Shown piece after piece: positions 27,047 to 39,337 of a stretch of DNA of 64,000 nucleotides (within the stretch, counting starts at the first letter, position 1; every line of letters starts with the position of its first letter). Both the position numbers and the translations under genes were made by a program. The DNA is taken from assembly GCF_012849555.1 (NCBI RefSeq), contig NZ_CP051685.1, positions 2,356,001 through 2,420,000 of the forward strand, given 5' to 3'. The notes beneath the pieces were generated by a model. That model worked only from the letters and a program-made list of their open reading frames with translations, searched no databases and was not told the origin of the DNA. Source of the DNA: Massilia forsythiae (lineage in GTDB: Bacteria > Pseudomonadota > Gammaproteobacteria > Burkholderiales > Burkholderiaceae_D).

Positions 27047-27652
27047 TTAAGCGCTGGCTGCGCAGTTGACGCTGACGGTGGTCACGTTGACCGCTCCCAC
27101 GATGCCGCTGCCGTTGGCGACCGTGCAGGTCTGGCCGGACGGTTGCTGCAGGATGGTGACGCCGTACGGACCATCTTCGTTCACCTTGTCCATGGTGACG
27201 GTGGTGGCGCCGGCATTGACTGTCTTGCGGTCCGAACCGTTGAGCACCACCAGTCCGCTGCCGGTGAGGCCGTTGATCGCGACGATCAGGTCGTGCTGAT
27301 TGATGGTGCAGCTCACTATTGCCCGATTGTAGGTATAGTAATTGGCGCGCGCTTCGCCGTTGGTGATCGTGCATGACGAGACGTTCGACGGCAGGACGTC
27401 CTTGCCGGAAGCATCCTTCTTCACCGCGATCTTGAACTTGTCGTCGGTCGACACGTACTTGCTGAAGGTGGCGGTGGTCACGCCGGCACCGATCGCCAAG
27501 TCGTCGCCACCATTGTTTTGCAGTACCAGGCCATCCTTGGTGACGCCGCTGATGGTAACGGACAGGGGCAGGTCGCCGCTGCTGCCGCCGCACGCGGCCA
27601 GGCCCAGCGCGCATGCCAGGGCAACGCCGGCACGCAGGATCGAACTCTTCAT
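27047..27652 (-). CDS. lipoprotein with glycine-rich LVL/QTC repeats, paralog 2
   Basis: A 201-residue predicted lipoprotein with lipobox LGLAACGGSSG. Two repeats are visible: one from DGLVLQNNGGDDLAIG to CTITNGEA, and one from GSGLVVLNGSD through YGVTILQQPSGQTCTVANG to VSVNCAASA. The ribosome site (TTGGAGAAG) and start context are nearly identical to those of the downstream paralog, including the leader, which supports tandem duplication. Probably on the outer membrane surface or periplasmic face; no function can be assigned. Confidence 0.75.
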   Translation of the reverse strand: MKSSILRAGVALACALGLAACGGSSGDLPLSVTISGVTKDGLVLQNNGGDDLAIGAGVTTATFSKYVSTDDKFKIAVKKDASGKDVLPSNVSSCTITNGEARANYYTYNRAIVSCTINQHDLIVAINGLTGSGLVVLNGSDRKTVNAGATTVTMDKVNEDGPYGVTILQQPSGQTCTVANGSGIVGAVNVTTVSVNCAASA

Positions 27653-27967
27653 GACTTCTCCAATAGGGACAGGATTCGGCGCCCGCACCGGGCGTGCCGG
27701 CCGGGCAACCAGTGTCGCATCGGCTCCAGCACCGCAGCCGGGCTGTTTGCCAATTTCACATGTTTTCTCGGCAGGCAGGCGCAACAGCACCGATGAGTAG
27801 AAAAATGCCCATCATTTTAGTGCATTTGCCAAGCCGCGGCCCGATTTGCCTTTGTATCACGGTGTAACCGGGCGTGCAGCATTGCTTTTCGCGACGGCCG
27901 TCGCTATGCTTGGACCGCTCGACTTCCCGCTCTTCCTGCCGCTTCTTCCACTTTCGTACTTTTATCC
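27653..27967. other. 315-bp divergent intergenic region (lipoproteins / HAD gene)
   Basis: It holds a perfect 14-bp palindrome, GCGACGG-CCGTCGC (27891-27904), followed closely by TATGCT, a plausible -10 for the rightward HAD gene. An AT-rich patch around GTAGAAAAATGCCCATCATTTTAG probably carries the leftward promoter. No coding sequence was recognised. Confidence 0.45.
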
Positions 27968-28687
27968 ATGAGCACTGCGCGCGCCTGGCCCAAGGCCATC
28001 CTGTTCGACCTGGACGATACCCTGTGGCCGATCGGCCCCGTGATCGCCCGGGCCGAGCAAAGCCTGTTCGCCTGGCTGCGCAAGCATGCGCCGCGCGTGG
28101 CCGGGCAATTCACCATCGACAGCCTGCGCCAGGCGCGCCTGGACCTGCTGGCGCGCCAGCCCGAGTTCCACCTCGACCTGGCCAGGCTGCGCCGCGCCGG
28201 CCTGCTGGACGCCTTTGCGCACGCGGGCGAGGAAGCCGCCAAGGTGGAGCTGGCGATGGCGCATTTCGCCGACGCGCGCAACGCCGTGAATCCGTACGAG
28301 GACGTGCTGTCCGGCCTGCAGCGCCTGCAGCAGTTGAACGGCACGGTGCTGGTCGGCTCGATCTCGAACGGCAACGCCGACTTGCAGGCGATCGGCCTGT
28401 CGCACCACTTCAAGGTATCGGTGGCGGCGCACCAGCTGGGCGTGGCCAAGCCGGACGCGGCGATCTTCCTGGCCGCCTGCCGCGAACTGGGCGTGGCGCC
28501 CGAGGATGCGGTGTACGTCGGCGACGACGTGCTGCTCGACGTGCAGGGCGCCCAGCGCGCCGGCCTGCGCGCAGTATGGATGAACCGCACCGGCTCCAGC
28601 GCGCACCTGGAACACGGCGTGGTGCCGGACGCGATCGTGCGCGACTTCGGCGAATTGCTCGACTGGCTCGAACACACCCATGGATGA
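27968..28687 (+). CDS. HAD-superfamily phosphatase (IA type)
   Basis: A 239-residue soluble HAD hydrolase. Motif I is LFDLDDTLWP (nucleophile and acid Asp), motif II SISNGN, motif III the Lys in GVAKPDAAIF, and motif IV YVGDDVLLDVQGA. A helical cap (about 25-110) is inserted after motif I. This fits subfamily IA phosphatases acting on small phosphorylated metabolites such as phosphoglycolate or nucleotides. The exact substrate is unknown. It precedes hrcA on the same strand. Confidence 0.88.
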   Translation: MSTARAWPKAILFDLDDTLWPIGPVIARAEQSLFAWLRKHAPRVAGQFTIDSLRQARLDLLARQPEFHLDLARLRRAGLLDAFAHAGEEAAKVELAMAHFADARNAVNPYEDVLSGLQRLQQLNGTVLVGSISNGNADLQAIGLSHHFKVSVAAHQLGVAKPDAAIFLAACRELGVAPEDAVYVGDDVLLDVQGAQRAGLRAVWMNRTGSSAHLEHGVVPDAIVRDFGELLDWLEHTHG

Positions 28688-28773
28688 CTGCGCGGATGAC
28701 TGCACACCGGGGATGCGAACGGGCATAATGCGGGAAGGCGGCGCAATCCGCCTTCCCTACCGGTATCCACTCC

Positions 28774-29787
28774 ATGAAACTCGATAATCGTGCCCAAACC
28801 CTGCTGAAAGCCCTGGTCGAGCGCTACATTGCCGATGGCCAGCCGGTCGGCTCGCGCGCGCTGTCGAAGTTTTCCGGGCTCGATTTGTCGCCGGCGACGA
28901 TCCGCAACATCATGGCCGACCTCGAGGAGATGGGCTACGTCGCCAGCCCGCACACCTCGGCCGGGCGGGTGCCGACGCCGCGCGGCTACCGCCTGTTCGT
29001 CGATACCTTGCTGACCGTGCGCCAGATCGACGAGAACGCCGTCGAGGCCGGCATGCGCCTGCCGGCGCACCAGCCGCAGAAGGTGATCGCCAACGCGGCG
29101 CAGATGCTGTCCTCGCTGTCGCAGTTCGCCGGCGTGGTGCAAAGCCCGCGGCGCGAGTCGACGTTCCAGCAGATCGAGTTTTTACGGTTGTCGGAAAAGC
29201 GCATCCTGCTGGTGATCGTCGATCCGCGCGGCGACGTGCAGAACCGCCTGCTGCTGACCGAAGTCGATTATTCGCCGGCGCAATTGACCCAGTCCGCCAA
29301 CTACCTGAACCAGAACTTCGCCGGCCTGTCGTTCGACCAGGTGCGCACGCGCCTGTCCGGAGAGCTGCGCCAGCTGCGCGACGACATGGGCTGCCTGATG
29401 CAGGCCGCGGTGGAGGCGGGCAGCGAAGCGATGCAGGAAACCGACGACATGGTCATCGCCGGCGAGCGCAACCTGCTGTCGGTGTCGGACCTGTCGTCCA
29501 ACATGAGTTCGCTGCGCCAGATGTTCGAGATGTTCGAGCAAAAGACCGGGCTGATGCAGCTGCTCGACATGTCCAGCAAGGCCGGCGGCGTGCAGATCTT
29601 CATCGGCGGCGAATCGAGCCTGGTGCCGATGGACGAGATGAGCGTGGTCACCGCGCCGTACGAGGTCAACGGCAAGATCGTCGGCACGCTGGGCGTGATC
29701 GGGCCGACGCGCATGGCCTACGAGCGCGTGATCCCGATCGTCGACATCACGGCCAAGCTGCTGTCCAACGCGTTGAGCCATTCCTGA
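28774..29787 (+). CDS. hrcA: heat-inducible transcription repressor HrcA
   Basis: A 337-residue repressor of chaperone operons through CIRCE elements. The N-terminal winged helix includes [11 protein letters not shown] and [18 protein letters not shown], followed by [14 protein letters not shown], a family hallmark. The dimerisation and insertion domains fill the rest. A CATAAT -10-like hexamer lies at 28724-28729. No chaperone gene or CIRCE palindrome was seen in this window, so its targets lie elsewhere. Confidence 0.96.
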   Translation: MKLDNRAQTLLKALVERYIADGQPVGSRALSKFSGLDLSPATIRNIMADLEEMGYVASPHTSAGRVPTPRGYRLFVDTLLTVRQIDENAVEAGMRLPAHQPQKVIANAAQMLSSLSQFAGVVQSPRRESTFQQIEFLRLSEKRILLVIVDPRGDVQNRLLLTEVDYSPAQLTQSANYLNQNFAGLSFDQVRTRLSGELRQLRDDMGCLMQAAVEAGSEAMQETDDMVIAGERNLLSVSDLSSNMSSLRQMFEMFEQKTGLMQLLDMSSKAGGVQIFIGGESSLVPMDEMSVVTAPYEVNGKIVGTLGVIGPTRMAYERVIPIVDITAKLLSNALSHS

Positions 29788-29791
29788 AGGC

Positions 29792-29837
29792 GCCGGCCCA
29801 TTCCCGAGCGCGGCCGGCCCGGGCGTTGATTTTTTTT
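29792..29837 (+). terminator. intrinsic terminator after hrcA
   Basis: GCCGGCC (29792-29798) pairs with GGCCGGC (29812-29818). A run of T residues follows about ten bases later. The gap between stem and T-run is somewhat long, so strength is uncertain. Confidence 0.55.
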
Positions 29838-29909
29838 AAAAGCAACATTTTCATTGTAAATCCTGCTAGATTCGGGGATTGCGCCTGCGCGCTTTCGAGG
29901 AGATGTGCA

Positions 29910-30800
29910 GTGAAACGATGTGCCCTGCTGGTGGCCGCTGCTTGGTGCAGCCTGGCCGCGTCCGGTCCGGTGCTGGTCAAGTCGGGCGCGCCGGCCGCGT
30001 CCGCATCGGGATCTGTACCCGTACGGGCCGCCGACCGCATCGCCGTCGGCCCCTGGCAGGTGCAGGCAAGCATCGCCGGCAGCGGCCGTTATACCGTGAT
30101 TTTCGAATCGGGCTTCGGCACCGACCTGCGCGCCTGGCGCAAGGTGGCGCCCGCGCTGGCGGCCGGGGCGCGCACCGTGGTGTATTCGCGCGCCGGCCAC
30201 GGCGCTTCCGATGCGCGCCCGGAGCCGCGCACCATCCTGCAGGGCAGCCGCGAACTCGACCAGCTGATCGCCGCCGCGCAATTGAAACCGCCGTTCATCC
30301 TGGTCGGCCATTCGTATGGCGGGCTGCTGGCGCGCGCCTTTGCGGCGCGCCATCCGGAGCAGGTGGCCGGGATGGTGCTGGTCGATCCGTCCAACGAGCG
30401 TTTCAATCCGGCGCTGCGCAAGCTGGACGCGGCGCGCGCCCGCGAGGACGACAGGCAATTCGCCGCCATCGTGCCGGCGAAATTCCAGCCGGAGCTGCAG
30501 CAGTTGCAACCGGTGCTCGATAGCGGGAAATTGCCGGCGGAAGTGGACGGCAAGCTGCCGGACGTACCGGTGGTGGTGCTGACGTCGGTGCGCCAGGCCG
30601 ACAAGCCGGAATTCTTCCTGGAGACGCCGCAGGCGGTGGCGCTCAAGCGCGCGCTGCACGCCGATTTCCTGCGCCAGTTCCGTGACGGCACGCAGGTGGT
30701 GACCGCGAACAGCGGCCACAATATTCAGCTGGAAGAGCCGGAGCTGGTGATCGCCGCGGTGAACAAGGTCATGGCCGCGGCCGACAAGCGCATGCCCTAG
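29910..30800 (+). CDS. exported alpha/beta hydrolase
   Basis: A 296-residue alpha/beta-fold hydrolase starting at GTG behind a strong GAGGAG site. A hydrophobic leader (about 4-20) indicates export. The oxyanion region reads FESGFGTDLRAW, the nucleophile elbow VGHSYGGLLARAF has Ser as nucleophile, VDPSNERF follows, and the catalytic His is in ANSGHNIQLEEPELV. A role in ester hydrolysis is likely but the substrate is unknown. It is monocistronic, between the hrcA terminator and convergent fur. Confidence 0.85.
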   Translation: MKRCALLVAAAWCSLAASGPVLVKSGAPAASASGSVPVRAADRIAVGPWQVQASIAGSGRYTVIFESGFGTDLRAWRKVAPALAAGARTVVYSRAGHGASDARPEPRTILQGSRELDQLIAAAQLKPPFILVGHSYGGLLARAFAARHPEQVAGMVLVDPSNERFNPALRKLDAARAREDDRQFAAIVPAKFQPELQQLQPVLDSGKLPAEVDGKLPDVPVVVLTSVRQADKPEFFLETPQAVALKRALHADFLRQFRDGTQVVTANSGHNIQLEEPELVIAAVNKVMAAADKRMP

Positions 30801-30809
30801 ACCGGCCGC

Positions 30810-31238
30810 TCAGTGGCGGTGCGGGCAATTCGTCTTGATGCAATTGCCGTAGATGGCCAATGCGTGCTCGGCGATCTTGAAGCCGCGTTCCAGGGCGATC
30901 TTTTGCTGGCGGCTCTCGATTTCCTCGTCGTAGAACTCTTCGACGTGGCCGCAATCGATGCAGACCAGGTGATCGTGGTGCGAGCCGGCGTTCAGTTCGT
31001 AGATCGCCTTGCCGGTTTCGAAATGGTTCCGGTTCAGCAAGCCGGCTTGTTCGAACTGGGTCAGCACGCGGTACACGGTGGCCAGGCCGACGTCCATGTT
31101 TTCGTTCAACAAGGTCTTGTAGACGTCTTCCGCCGTCAAGTGCCGCACCGTGCTGTTCTGGAAAATTTCCAGGATTTTCAGGCGCGGCAAGGTCGCTTTG
31201 AGGCCGCTGGCCTTCAGGTCGGTAGGGTTGTTGCTCAT
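30810..31238 (-). CDS. fur: ferric uptake regulator Fur
   Basis: A 142-residue iron-responsive repressor. The N-terminal winged helix includes [11 protein letters not shown] and [18 protein letters not shown]. The metal-binding dimerisation domain has [16 protein letters not shown] and a C-terminal [10 protein letters not shown], giving the zinc and iron ligands. It is divergent from bamE, and the order fur-bamE-dapB is conserved in betaproteobacteria. It represses iron-uptake genes when Fe2+ is abundant. Confidence 0.98.
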   Translation of the reverse strand: MSNNPTDLKASGLKATLPRLKILEIFQNSTVRHLTAEDVYKTLLNENMDVGLATVYRVLTQFEQAGLLNRNHFETGKAIYELNAGSHHDHLVCIDCGHVEEFYDEEIESRQQKIALERGFKIAEHALAIYGNCIKTNCPHRH

Positions 31239-31318
31239 GTTTTGTTACTCGGATATGGGCGGAGTGCTTTATGATATAGCGTTTTCGGAGCTCCCGCTCA
31301 TTCGTACTGAGGTCAGAT

Positions 31319-31930
31319 ATGCGCATCAAGAATGCCGTTTTCCATCGTTCCCACGCCCGGGCTGCGCTCGTGGCCGGCCTCGCCTGCACGGCGCTGGCGG
31401 TCTCGGGTTGCGCGTCCTGGCGTAACCAGACCAAGCCGGCAGCGCCGGTGAGCACTGCGCCGGGCGCGGTCGCCGCCGATGCCGACAAGGCCGCGGCCAT
31501 CGCGAACGCCGGCGCGCAGACCACGCAGACCACCAAGCTGCAGAAATTCCTGTGGGTGTTTTCGCCTTATCGCCCGGACATCCAGCAGGGCAACTTCGTG
31601 TCCCAGGAAATGCTGGGCCAGCTGAAGCCCGGCCAGACCCGCGATCAAGTTAAATTCATCCTCGGTACGCCGCTGATGGCCGACGCCTTCCACGCCGACC
31701 GCTGGGACTTTCCGTTCTACCTGGCGCGCGGCAACGGCGAGCTGACCACCAGCCGCGTCAGCGTGTTCTTCAAGGACAACAAGGTCGACCATGTCGACGG
31801 CGGCAACCTGCCGACCGAACGCGAATACATTGCGCGCCTGATCGGCATTTCGAAGTACGAGGTCAAGAGCGCCGACGAAGACATCGCCGACATGAAGCGC
31901 AAGAACGAAAAGGCCGGCAAGGGAGAGTGA
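31319..31930 (+). CDS. bamE: outer membrane assembly lipoprotein BamE
   Basis: A 203-residue lipoprotein of the Bam complex that inserts beta-barrels in the outer membrane. The lipobox ALAVSGC ends the signal peptide. The SmpA/OmlA domain (about 75-175) shows [29 protein letters not shown] and [11 protein letters not shown]. It is longer than E. coli BamE (113), with a charged C-terminal extension. A GAGGT ribosome site precedes the ATG. Confidence 0.95.
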   Translation: MRIKNAVFHRSHARAALVAGLACTALAVSGCASWRNQTKPAAPVSTAPGAVAADADKAAAIANAGAQTTQTTKLQKFLWVFSPYRPDIQQGNFVSQEMLGQLKPGQTRDQVKFILGTPLMADAFHADRWDFPFYLARGNGELTTSRVSVFFKDNKVDHVDGGNLPTEREYIARLIGISKYEVKSADEDIADMKRKNEKAGKGE

Positions 31931-31932
31931 GC

Positions 31933-32790
31933 ATGACCCAGTTGAACATCGCCGTGGCCGGCGCCAGCGGCCGCATGGGCCGCATGCTGGTCGAAGCCAT
32001 CGCCGCCGCACCCGACGCCACCCTGTCCGGCGCGCTCGACCGCGAAGGCGCACCCTGCATCGGTACCGACGCCGGCGCCTTTTCCGGCCAGCTGGCCGGC
32101 GTGGCGATCCAGTCCGACCTCGCCAAGGGCTTGGCGGGCGCCGATTTCCTGATCGATTTCACCCGTCCCGAAGGCACGCTGCAGCACCTGGCTTACTGCG
32201 CCGAGCACGGCATCAAGGTGATCATCGGCACCACCGGCTTCGACGAGGCCGGCAAGGCCGCGATCCGCGCCGCCGCCGCCAAGACCGCGATCGTGTTCGC
32301 TCCCAACATGAGCATCGGCGTGAACGTCACGCTGAAGCTGCTGGAAATGGCCGCGAAGAATTTTTCGGAAGGCTACGACATCGAGATCATCGAGGCGCAC
32401 CACCGCCACAAGGTCGACGCCCCGTCCGGCACCGCGCTCAAGATGGGCGAGGTGATCGCCGACGCCCTCGGTCGCGACTTGCAGGCATGCGCGGTGTACG
32501 GCCGCGAAGGCGTGACCGGCGAGCGCGACCCGTCGACCATCGGCTTCGCCACCGTGCGCGGCGGCGACATCGTCGGCGACCACACCGTGCTGTTCGCCGG
32601 CACCGGCGAGCGCATCGAGATCAGCCACAAGTCGAGCAGCCGGGTCAGCTATGCCCAGGGTTCGCTGCGCGCGGCGCGCTTCCTGGCCGACAAGCAGGCC
32701 GGTTTGTTCGACATGCAGGACGTGCTGGGGCTCAAGGCCGCGCCCGAGATGACGGCGGCGCAGGACCTCGGCTTGAGCGCGCTGGGCTGA
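31933..32790 (+). CDS. dapB: 4-hydroxy-tetrahydrodipicolinate reductase
   Basis: A 285-residue NAD(P)H-dependent reductase of the lysine/meso-diaminopimelate pathway. The nucleotide-binding motif is [15 protein letters not shown]. The catalytic and substrate loop is [20 protein letters not shown]. An ATG spaced after GGGAGAG is preferred to an overlapping GTG two codons earlier. The start nearly abuts the bamE stop, so the genes are probably cotranscribed. Confidence 0.97.
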   Translation: MTQLNIAVAGASGRMGRMLVEAIAAAPDATLSGALDREGAPCIGTDAGAFSGQLAGVAIQSDLAKGLAGADFLIDFTRPEGTLQHLAYCAEHGIKVIIGTTGFDEAGKAAIRAAAAKTAIVFAPNMSIGVNVTLKLLEMAAKNFSEGYDIEIIEAHHRHKVDAPSGTALKMGEVIADALGRDLQACAVYGREGVTGERDPSTIGFATVRGGDIVGDHTVLFAGTGERIEISHKSSSRVSYAQGSLRAARFLADKQAGLFDMQDVLGLKAAPEMTAAQDLGLSALG

Positions 32791-32913
32791 CGACCCGCGC
32801 CATCGGCATCCACGCCGACGCGCCCGCCCGCCGAACTGGACGGCATCGCCGGCGATCTGCTGGCATACTGGCCAGCGGCGGGCGTTTGCATATTTGTCCT
32901 CGAAATCATGTAC

Positions 32914-33032
32914 CGTCGTCCCCGCGCAGGCGGGGACCCATGCTGAGTTGCCGAAGTTATCGGCTTCGCCATGACGCCAGCGATGTCAATGTCGGCGCTT
33001 CAGTATAGGTTCCCGCCTGCGCGGGAACGACG
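32914..33032. repeat. paired REP (BIME-like) element, copy B
   Basis: Left unit at 32914-32942 and inverted right unit at 33007-33032, with about 65 unconserved bases between. The right unit has the TTCCCGC/GCGGGAA variant. It occupies most of the gap between dapB and the barstar gene. Confidence 0.8.
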
Positions 33033-33066
33033 CATTTTCAGCTTTCGTTCCAACAGGAGATATTCC

Positions 33067-33393
33067 ATGGCCACCGTCGAATTGAACGGCGCCGCAATCG
33101 TCGATGCGGAAAGTTTTCACGTCGAAAGCCAGCGCGCCTTCGGCTTTCCCGATTCCTATCCGCATACCATGGATTCCTGGGTCGATTGCCTGAGCTACCT
33201 GCGCGACGAGGATGGCATGAGCAGCATCCGCCTCGCGGAAGACGAAACCCTGCACATCGTGGTCGTTCACTCCGACGCCCTGCGCGAGCGCGCCGAGGAT
33301 GTGCTGGAAGAGATGGCGTTCTGCATCATCGGCATCAACGAGCGCTACGAGGACTACGGCGAAAAACCGGCGCTCGAGCTCGCGCTGCGATAG
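33067..33393 (+). CDS. barstar-family protein (orphan)
   Basis: A 108-residue protein with the barstar (ribonuclease inhibitor) fold. The interface helix segment YPHTMDSWVDCLSYLRDEDG carries the acidic residues that, in B. amyloliquefaciens barstar, plug the barnase active site. The start follows AGGAGA. No barnase-like or toxin gene is adjacent, so the target ribonuclease is unknown; chromosomal orphan copies are common in proteobacteria. Confidence 0.85.
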   Translation: MATVELNGAAIVDAESFHVESQRAFGFPDSYPHTMDSWVDCLSYLRDEDGMSSIRLAEDETLHIVVVHSDALRERAEDVLEEMAFCIIGINERYEDYGEKPALELALR

Positions 33394-36132
<2,739 letters not shown>

Positions 36133-36135
36133 GCG

Positions 36136-36654
36136 ATGCGCGTCCCTTCCAAGATGGTGCGCGCGGCCGTGGCCGCGCTGCTGGTGGCCGGTTCGCTGTC
36201 CGGCTGCGGGTTCCAGCTGCGCGGCGCCAACGGCACCTATACGCTGCCTTTCAAGAGCATCTACGTCGGCCTGCCGGACAATTCGGCGCTGGGCACGGAA
36301 CTGCGCCGCAACCTGCGCGCCGGCGACCAGGTCGCGATTGCCGACAAGGCCGAGGGCGCCGACGCGCAGCTGGTGGTGCTGAGCGAAACGCGCGGCAAGT
36401 CGATCCTGTCGCTGAACAGCCTGGGCCGGGTGCGCGAGTACCTGCTGACCTATACGCTGCGCTTCACGGTGCGCGATGCCAAAGGCGCCGAGCTGCTGCC
36501 GGCCACCGAGATCTCGCTGCGCCGGAACATGGCGTTCGACGAGACGCAGGTGCTGGCCAAGGAGTCCGAGGAAGCGCTGCTGTACCGCGACATGCAGGCC
36601 GACCTGGTGCAGCAGATCATCCGCCGCCTGGCGGCGATCAAGCCGGCACGGTGA
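36136..36654 (+). CDS. lptE: LPS-assembly lipoprotein LptE
   Basis: A 172-residue outer membrane lipoprotein that plugs the LptD barrel. The lipobox GSLSGC is followed by GFQLRG, a family hallmark. Its beta-alpha fold includes LTYTLRFTVRDAKG. It begins three bases after the leuS stop. Its partner gene lptD is about 14 kb upstream in this window. Confidence 0.94.
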   Translation: MRVPSKMVRAAVAALLVAGSLSGCGFQLRGANGTYTLPFKSIYVGLPDNSALGTELRRNLRAGDQVAIADKAEGADAQLVVLSETRGKSILSLNSLGRVREYLLTYTLRFTVRDAKGAELLPATEISLRRNMAFDETQVLAKESEEALLYRDMQADLVQQIIRRLAAIKPAR

Positions 36655-36663
36655 GGAGACAGC

Positions 36664-37677
36664 ATGCAGTTGCGGCCTGAGGCGCTCGACGGGCACCTCG
36701 CCAAGGGGTTGTCTCCCCTGTACGTGATCACCAGCGACGAGCACCTGCTGGCGCTGGAAGCGGCGGACAAGATCCGCCGCGCGGCGCGCAAGCACGGCTA
36801 TTCCGAGCGCGACGTGCTGACGGTCGAGCGCACCTTCAAGTGGGGCGAACTGCTGGCCGCCAACCAGGCCTTATCCCTGTTCGGCGACAAGAAGCTGATC
36901 GAGCTGCGCATCCCCGGCGGCAAGCCGGGCAAGGACGGCAGCGCCGCCCTGCAGGGCTACGCGAAGGACCTAAACCCGGACAACCTGACCCTGATCACGC
37001 TGCCCAAGCTGGACTGGCAGACGGCCAAGTCGGCGTGGGTGGCGAGCCTGCAGCAGACGGCGGTGTACATCGAGATCCCCAACGTCGAGCGCGCCCAGCT
37101 GCCGGCCTGGATCGGCACGCGCCTGGCCGCGCAGCAGCAGGGCGCCGAACGGCACAGCCTGGATTTCATCGCCGACCGCGTCGAGGGCAACCTGCTGGCG
37201 GCGCACCAGGAAATCCAGAAGCTGGCGCTGTTGTACGAACCTGGCAAGCTGACGCACGAGCAGGTGATCGATGCCGTGCTGAACGTGGCGCGCTACGACG
37301 TGTTCAAGCTGTCGGAAGCAATGCTGGCCGGCGACGCCGCGCGCCTGGTGCGCATGCTCGACGGCCTGAAGGGGGAAGGGGAGGCGCTGCCGCTGGTGCT
37401 GTGGGCAGTCTCCGAAGAAATCCGCACGCTGCTAAAATTGAAGGCCGGGGTGGCGCAGGGACGGCCGCTCGGCGCGCTGCTGAAGGAATACCGCATCTGG
37501 GGACCGCGCGAACGCATGATGGAGCCGGCCCTGCGGCGCATCGCCTTGCCGACGCTGGAGGCAGCGTTGCAGCAGGCGGCGCAGGTCGACAAGATGGTGA
37601 AAGGTCTGCGCGCGAAACAGTTCGCGGGCGATGCGTGGGATGCCATGCTGCAGCTGGCCTTGCGCGTGGCGTCGTGA
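36664..37677 (+). CDS. holA: DNA polymerase III subunit delta
   Basis: A 337-residue clamp-loader subunit that opens the beta sliding clamp. The N-terminal LAKGLSPLYVITSDEHLLALEAADKIRR and the middle FIADRVEGNLLAAHQEIQKLALL are typical, and the C-terminal collar helices complete it. A GAGGAG site precedes the ATG. It is last in the leuS-lptE-holA unit; proA follows after 183 bases. Confidence 0.96.
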   Translation: MQLRPEALDGHLAKGLSPLYVITSDEHLLALEAADKIRRAARKHGYSERDVLTVERTFKWGELLAANQALSLFGDKKLIELRIPGGKPGKDGSAALQGYAKDLNPDNLTLITLPKLDWQTAKSAWVASLQQTAVYIEIPNVERAQLPAWIGTRLAAQQQGAERHSLDFIADRVEGNLLAAHQEIQKLALLYEPGKLTHEQVIDAVLNVARYDVFKLSEAMLAGDAARLVRMLDGLKGEGEALPLVLWAVSEEIRTLLKLKAGVAQGRPLGALLKEYRIWGPRERMMEPALRRIALPTLEAALQQAAQVDKMVKGLRAKQFAGDAWDAMLQLALRVAS

Positions 37678-37782
37678 GGCGGCGCGGATGATTTGATGGC
37701 GGTTGGACGCTGGCACATCCGGTCACGAACCGGCCGCTGGCACAATGAAACACAACGTGCGCGGCGATCCCGTCCACGTCAT

Positions 37783-37798
37783 GGATGCACGTGCATCC
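37783..37798. repeat. perfect 16-bp palindrome upstream of proA
   Basis: GGATGCAC-GTGCATCC, a perfect zero-loop dyad about 62 bases before the proA ATG. The shape is that of a dimeric regulator's operator; no regulator is known from this sequence. Confidence 0.5.
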
Positions 37799-37860
37799 GG
37801 ACGATACCGGCGCCGCCGGTGATTTGAACACACGCGGGCAACCGCACTGGACGAGGCACG

Positions 37861-39126
37861 ATGGATATCACCAACTACATGCACACGATCGGCCGCCAGG
37901 CGCGCGCGGCCGCGCGCGCGATGGCGCGCGCCGACGGCGCCACCCGCAACCGCGCGCTGCTCTTGATCGCCGCCGCCATCGAGCGCGACGCCGACCGGCT
38001 GCGCGCCGCCAACGCGCGCGACCTCGACGCCGCGCGCGACAATGGCCTGGCGCCGGCCCTGCTGGAGCGCCTGGCGCTGTCCGACAAGGCGATTACGACC
38101 ATGGTCGACGGCCTGCGCCAGATCGTCGCGCTGCCGGACCCGGTCGGCGAGATGAGCAACTTGAAATTCCGCCCGAGCGGCATCCAGGTCGGCCAGATGC
38201 GCGTGCCGCTGGGCGTGATCGGCATCATCTACGAGGCGCGCCCGAACGTGACGGTGGACGCGGCCGGCCTGTGCATCAAGAGCGGCAACGCCGCCATCCT
38301 GCGCGGCGGTTCGGAAGCGATCCACTGCAACCGCGCGCTGGCCGCGCTGGTGGCCGAGGGCTTGCGCGGCGCCGGCCTGCCGGAGCAGGGAGTACAAGTG
38401 GTCGACAGCGTCGACCGCGCCGCCGTCGGGGTGCTCATCACGATGCCGGAATACGTCGACGTGATCGTGCCGCGCGGCGGCAAGGGCTTGATCGAGCGCC
38501 TGATGCGCGAAGCCACGGTGCCGATGATCAAGCACCTGGACGGCATTTGCCACGTCTACATCGACGGCAAGGCCGACATCGCCAAGGCGCTGCCGATCGC
38601 GTTCAACGCCAAGACGCACCGCTACGGCACCTGCAACACCATGGAAACGCTGCTGGTGGCGCGAGACATTGCGCCCACGGTCTTGCCGCAACTGGCCGCG
38701 CTGTACGCCGCCAAGGAAGTCGAACTGCGCGCCGATGCGCAAGCGCTGGCGCTGCTGGACGGCTACCCGCGCCTGGCCGCCGCCACCGAGGACGACTGGC
38801 GCGCCGAATACCTGGCGCCGATCCTGGCGGTGAAGGTGGTAGACGGCATCGACGCGGCCATCGACCACATCAACACCTATTCGTCGAAGCACACCGACGC
38901 CATCGTCACCGAGGACTACAGCGACGCGCTGCGCTTCCTGCGCGAGGTGGATTCGGCTTCGGTGATGGTGAATGCCTCGACCCGCTTCGCCGACGGCTTC
39001 GAATACGGCCTGGGGGCCGAGATCGGCATCTCGAACGACAAGCTGCACGCGCGCGGGCCGGTGGGGCTGGAGGGGTTGACGTCGCTGAAGTACGTGGTGT
39101 TCGGGCATGGCGAGGTGCGGACGTAA
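37861..39126 (+). CDS. proA: gamma-glutamyl phosphate reductase
   Basis: A 421-residue NADPH-dependent reductase of proline synthesis (glutamyl-5-phosphate to the semialdehyde). It has an aldehyde-dehydrogenase fold with [19 protein letters not shown], the catalytic Cys in [14 protein letters not shown], and [20 protein letters not shown] near the end. The length matches the family (about 417). proB is not in the window. Confidence 0.97.
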   Translation: MDITNYMHTIGRQARAAARAMARADGATRNRALLLIAAAIERDADRLRAANARDLDAARDNGLAPALLERLALSDKAITTMVDGLRQIVALPDPVGEMSNLKFRPSGIQVGQMRVPLGVIGIIYEARPNVTVDAAGLCIKSGNAAILRGGSEAIHCNRALAALVAEGLRGAGLPEQGVQVVDSVDRAAVGVLITMPEYVDVIVPRGGKGLIERLMREATVPMIKHLDGICHVYIDGKADIAKALPIAFNAKTHRYGTCNTMETLLVARDIAPTVLPQLAALYAAKEVELRADAQALALLDGYPRLAAATEDDWRAEYLAPILAVKVVDGIDAAIDHINTYSSKHTDAIVTEDYSDALRFLREVDSASVMVNASTRFADGFEYGLGAEIGISNDKLHARGPVGLEGLTSLKYVVFGHGEVRT

Positions 39127-39148
39127 CGGTACTTCGAAACCGAAGCAC

Positions 39149-39274
39149 CGTCGTCCCCGCGCAGGCGGGGACCCATACACTACTTCCAAAATCCGAAACT
39201 CACGAAAGCCGCCGTGTTTCCAACATAACGAATTCTGATGCTCGGCATGGGTCCCCGCCTGCGCGGGGACGACG
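39149..39274. repeat. paired REP (BIME-like) element, copy C
   Basis: Left unit at 39149-39177 and inverted right unit at 39246-39274. Near the right end the interior shares a GAATTCTGATGCTCGGC-like block with copies A and D, showing that these copies descend from one element. Confidence 0.82.
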
Positions 39275-39337
39275 TTCATCGGTCAACTAAACCAACCGGC
39301 TGCCCCGGCACGCCGGGAACCACCCACAAGGAACCGC

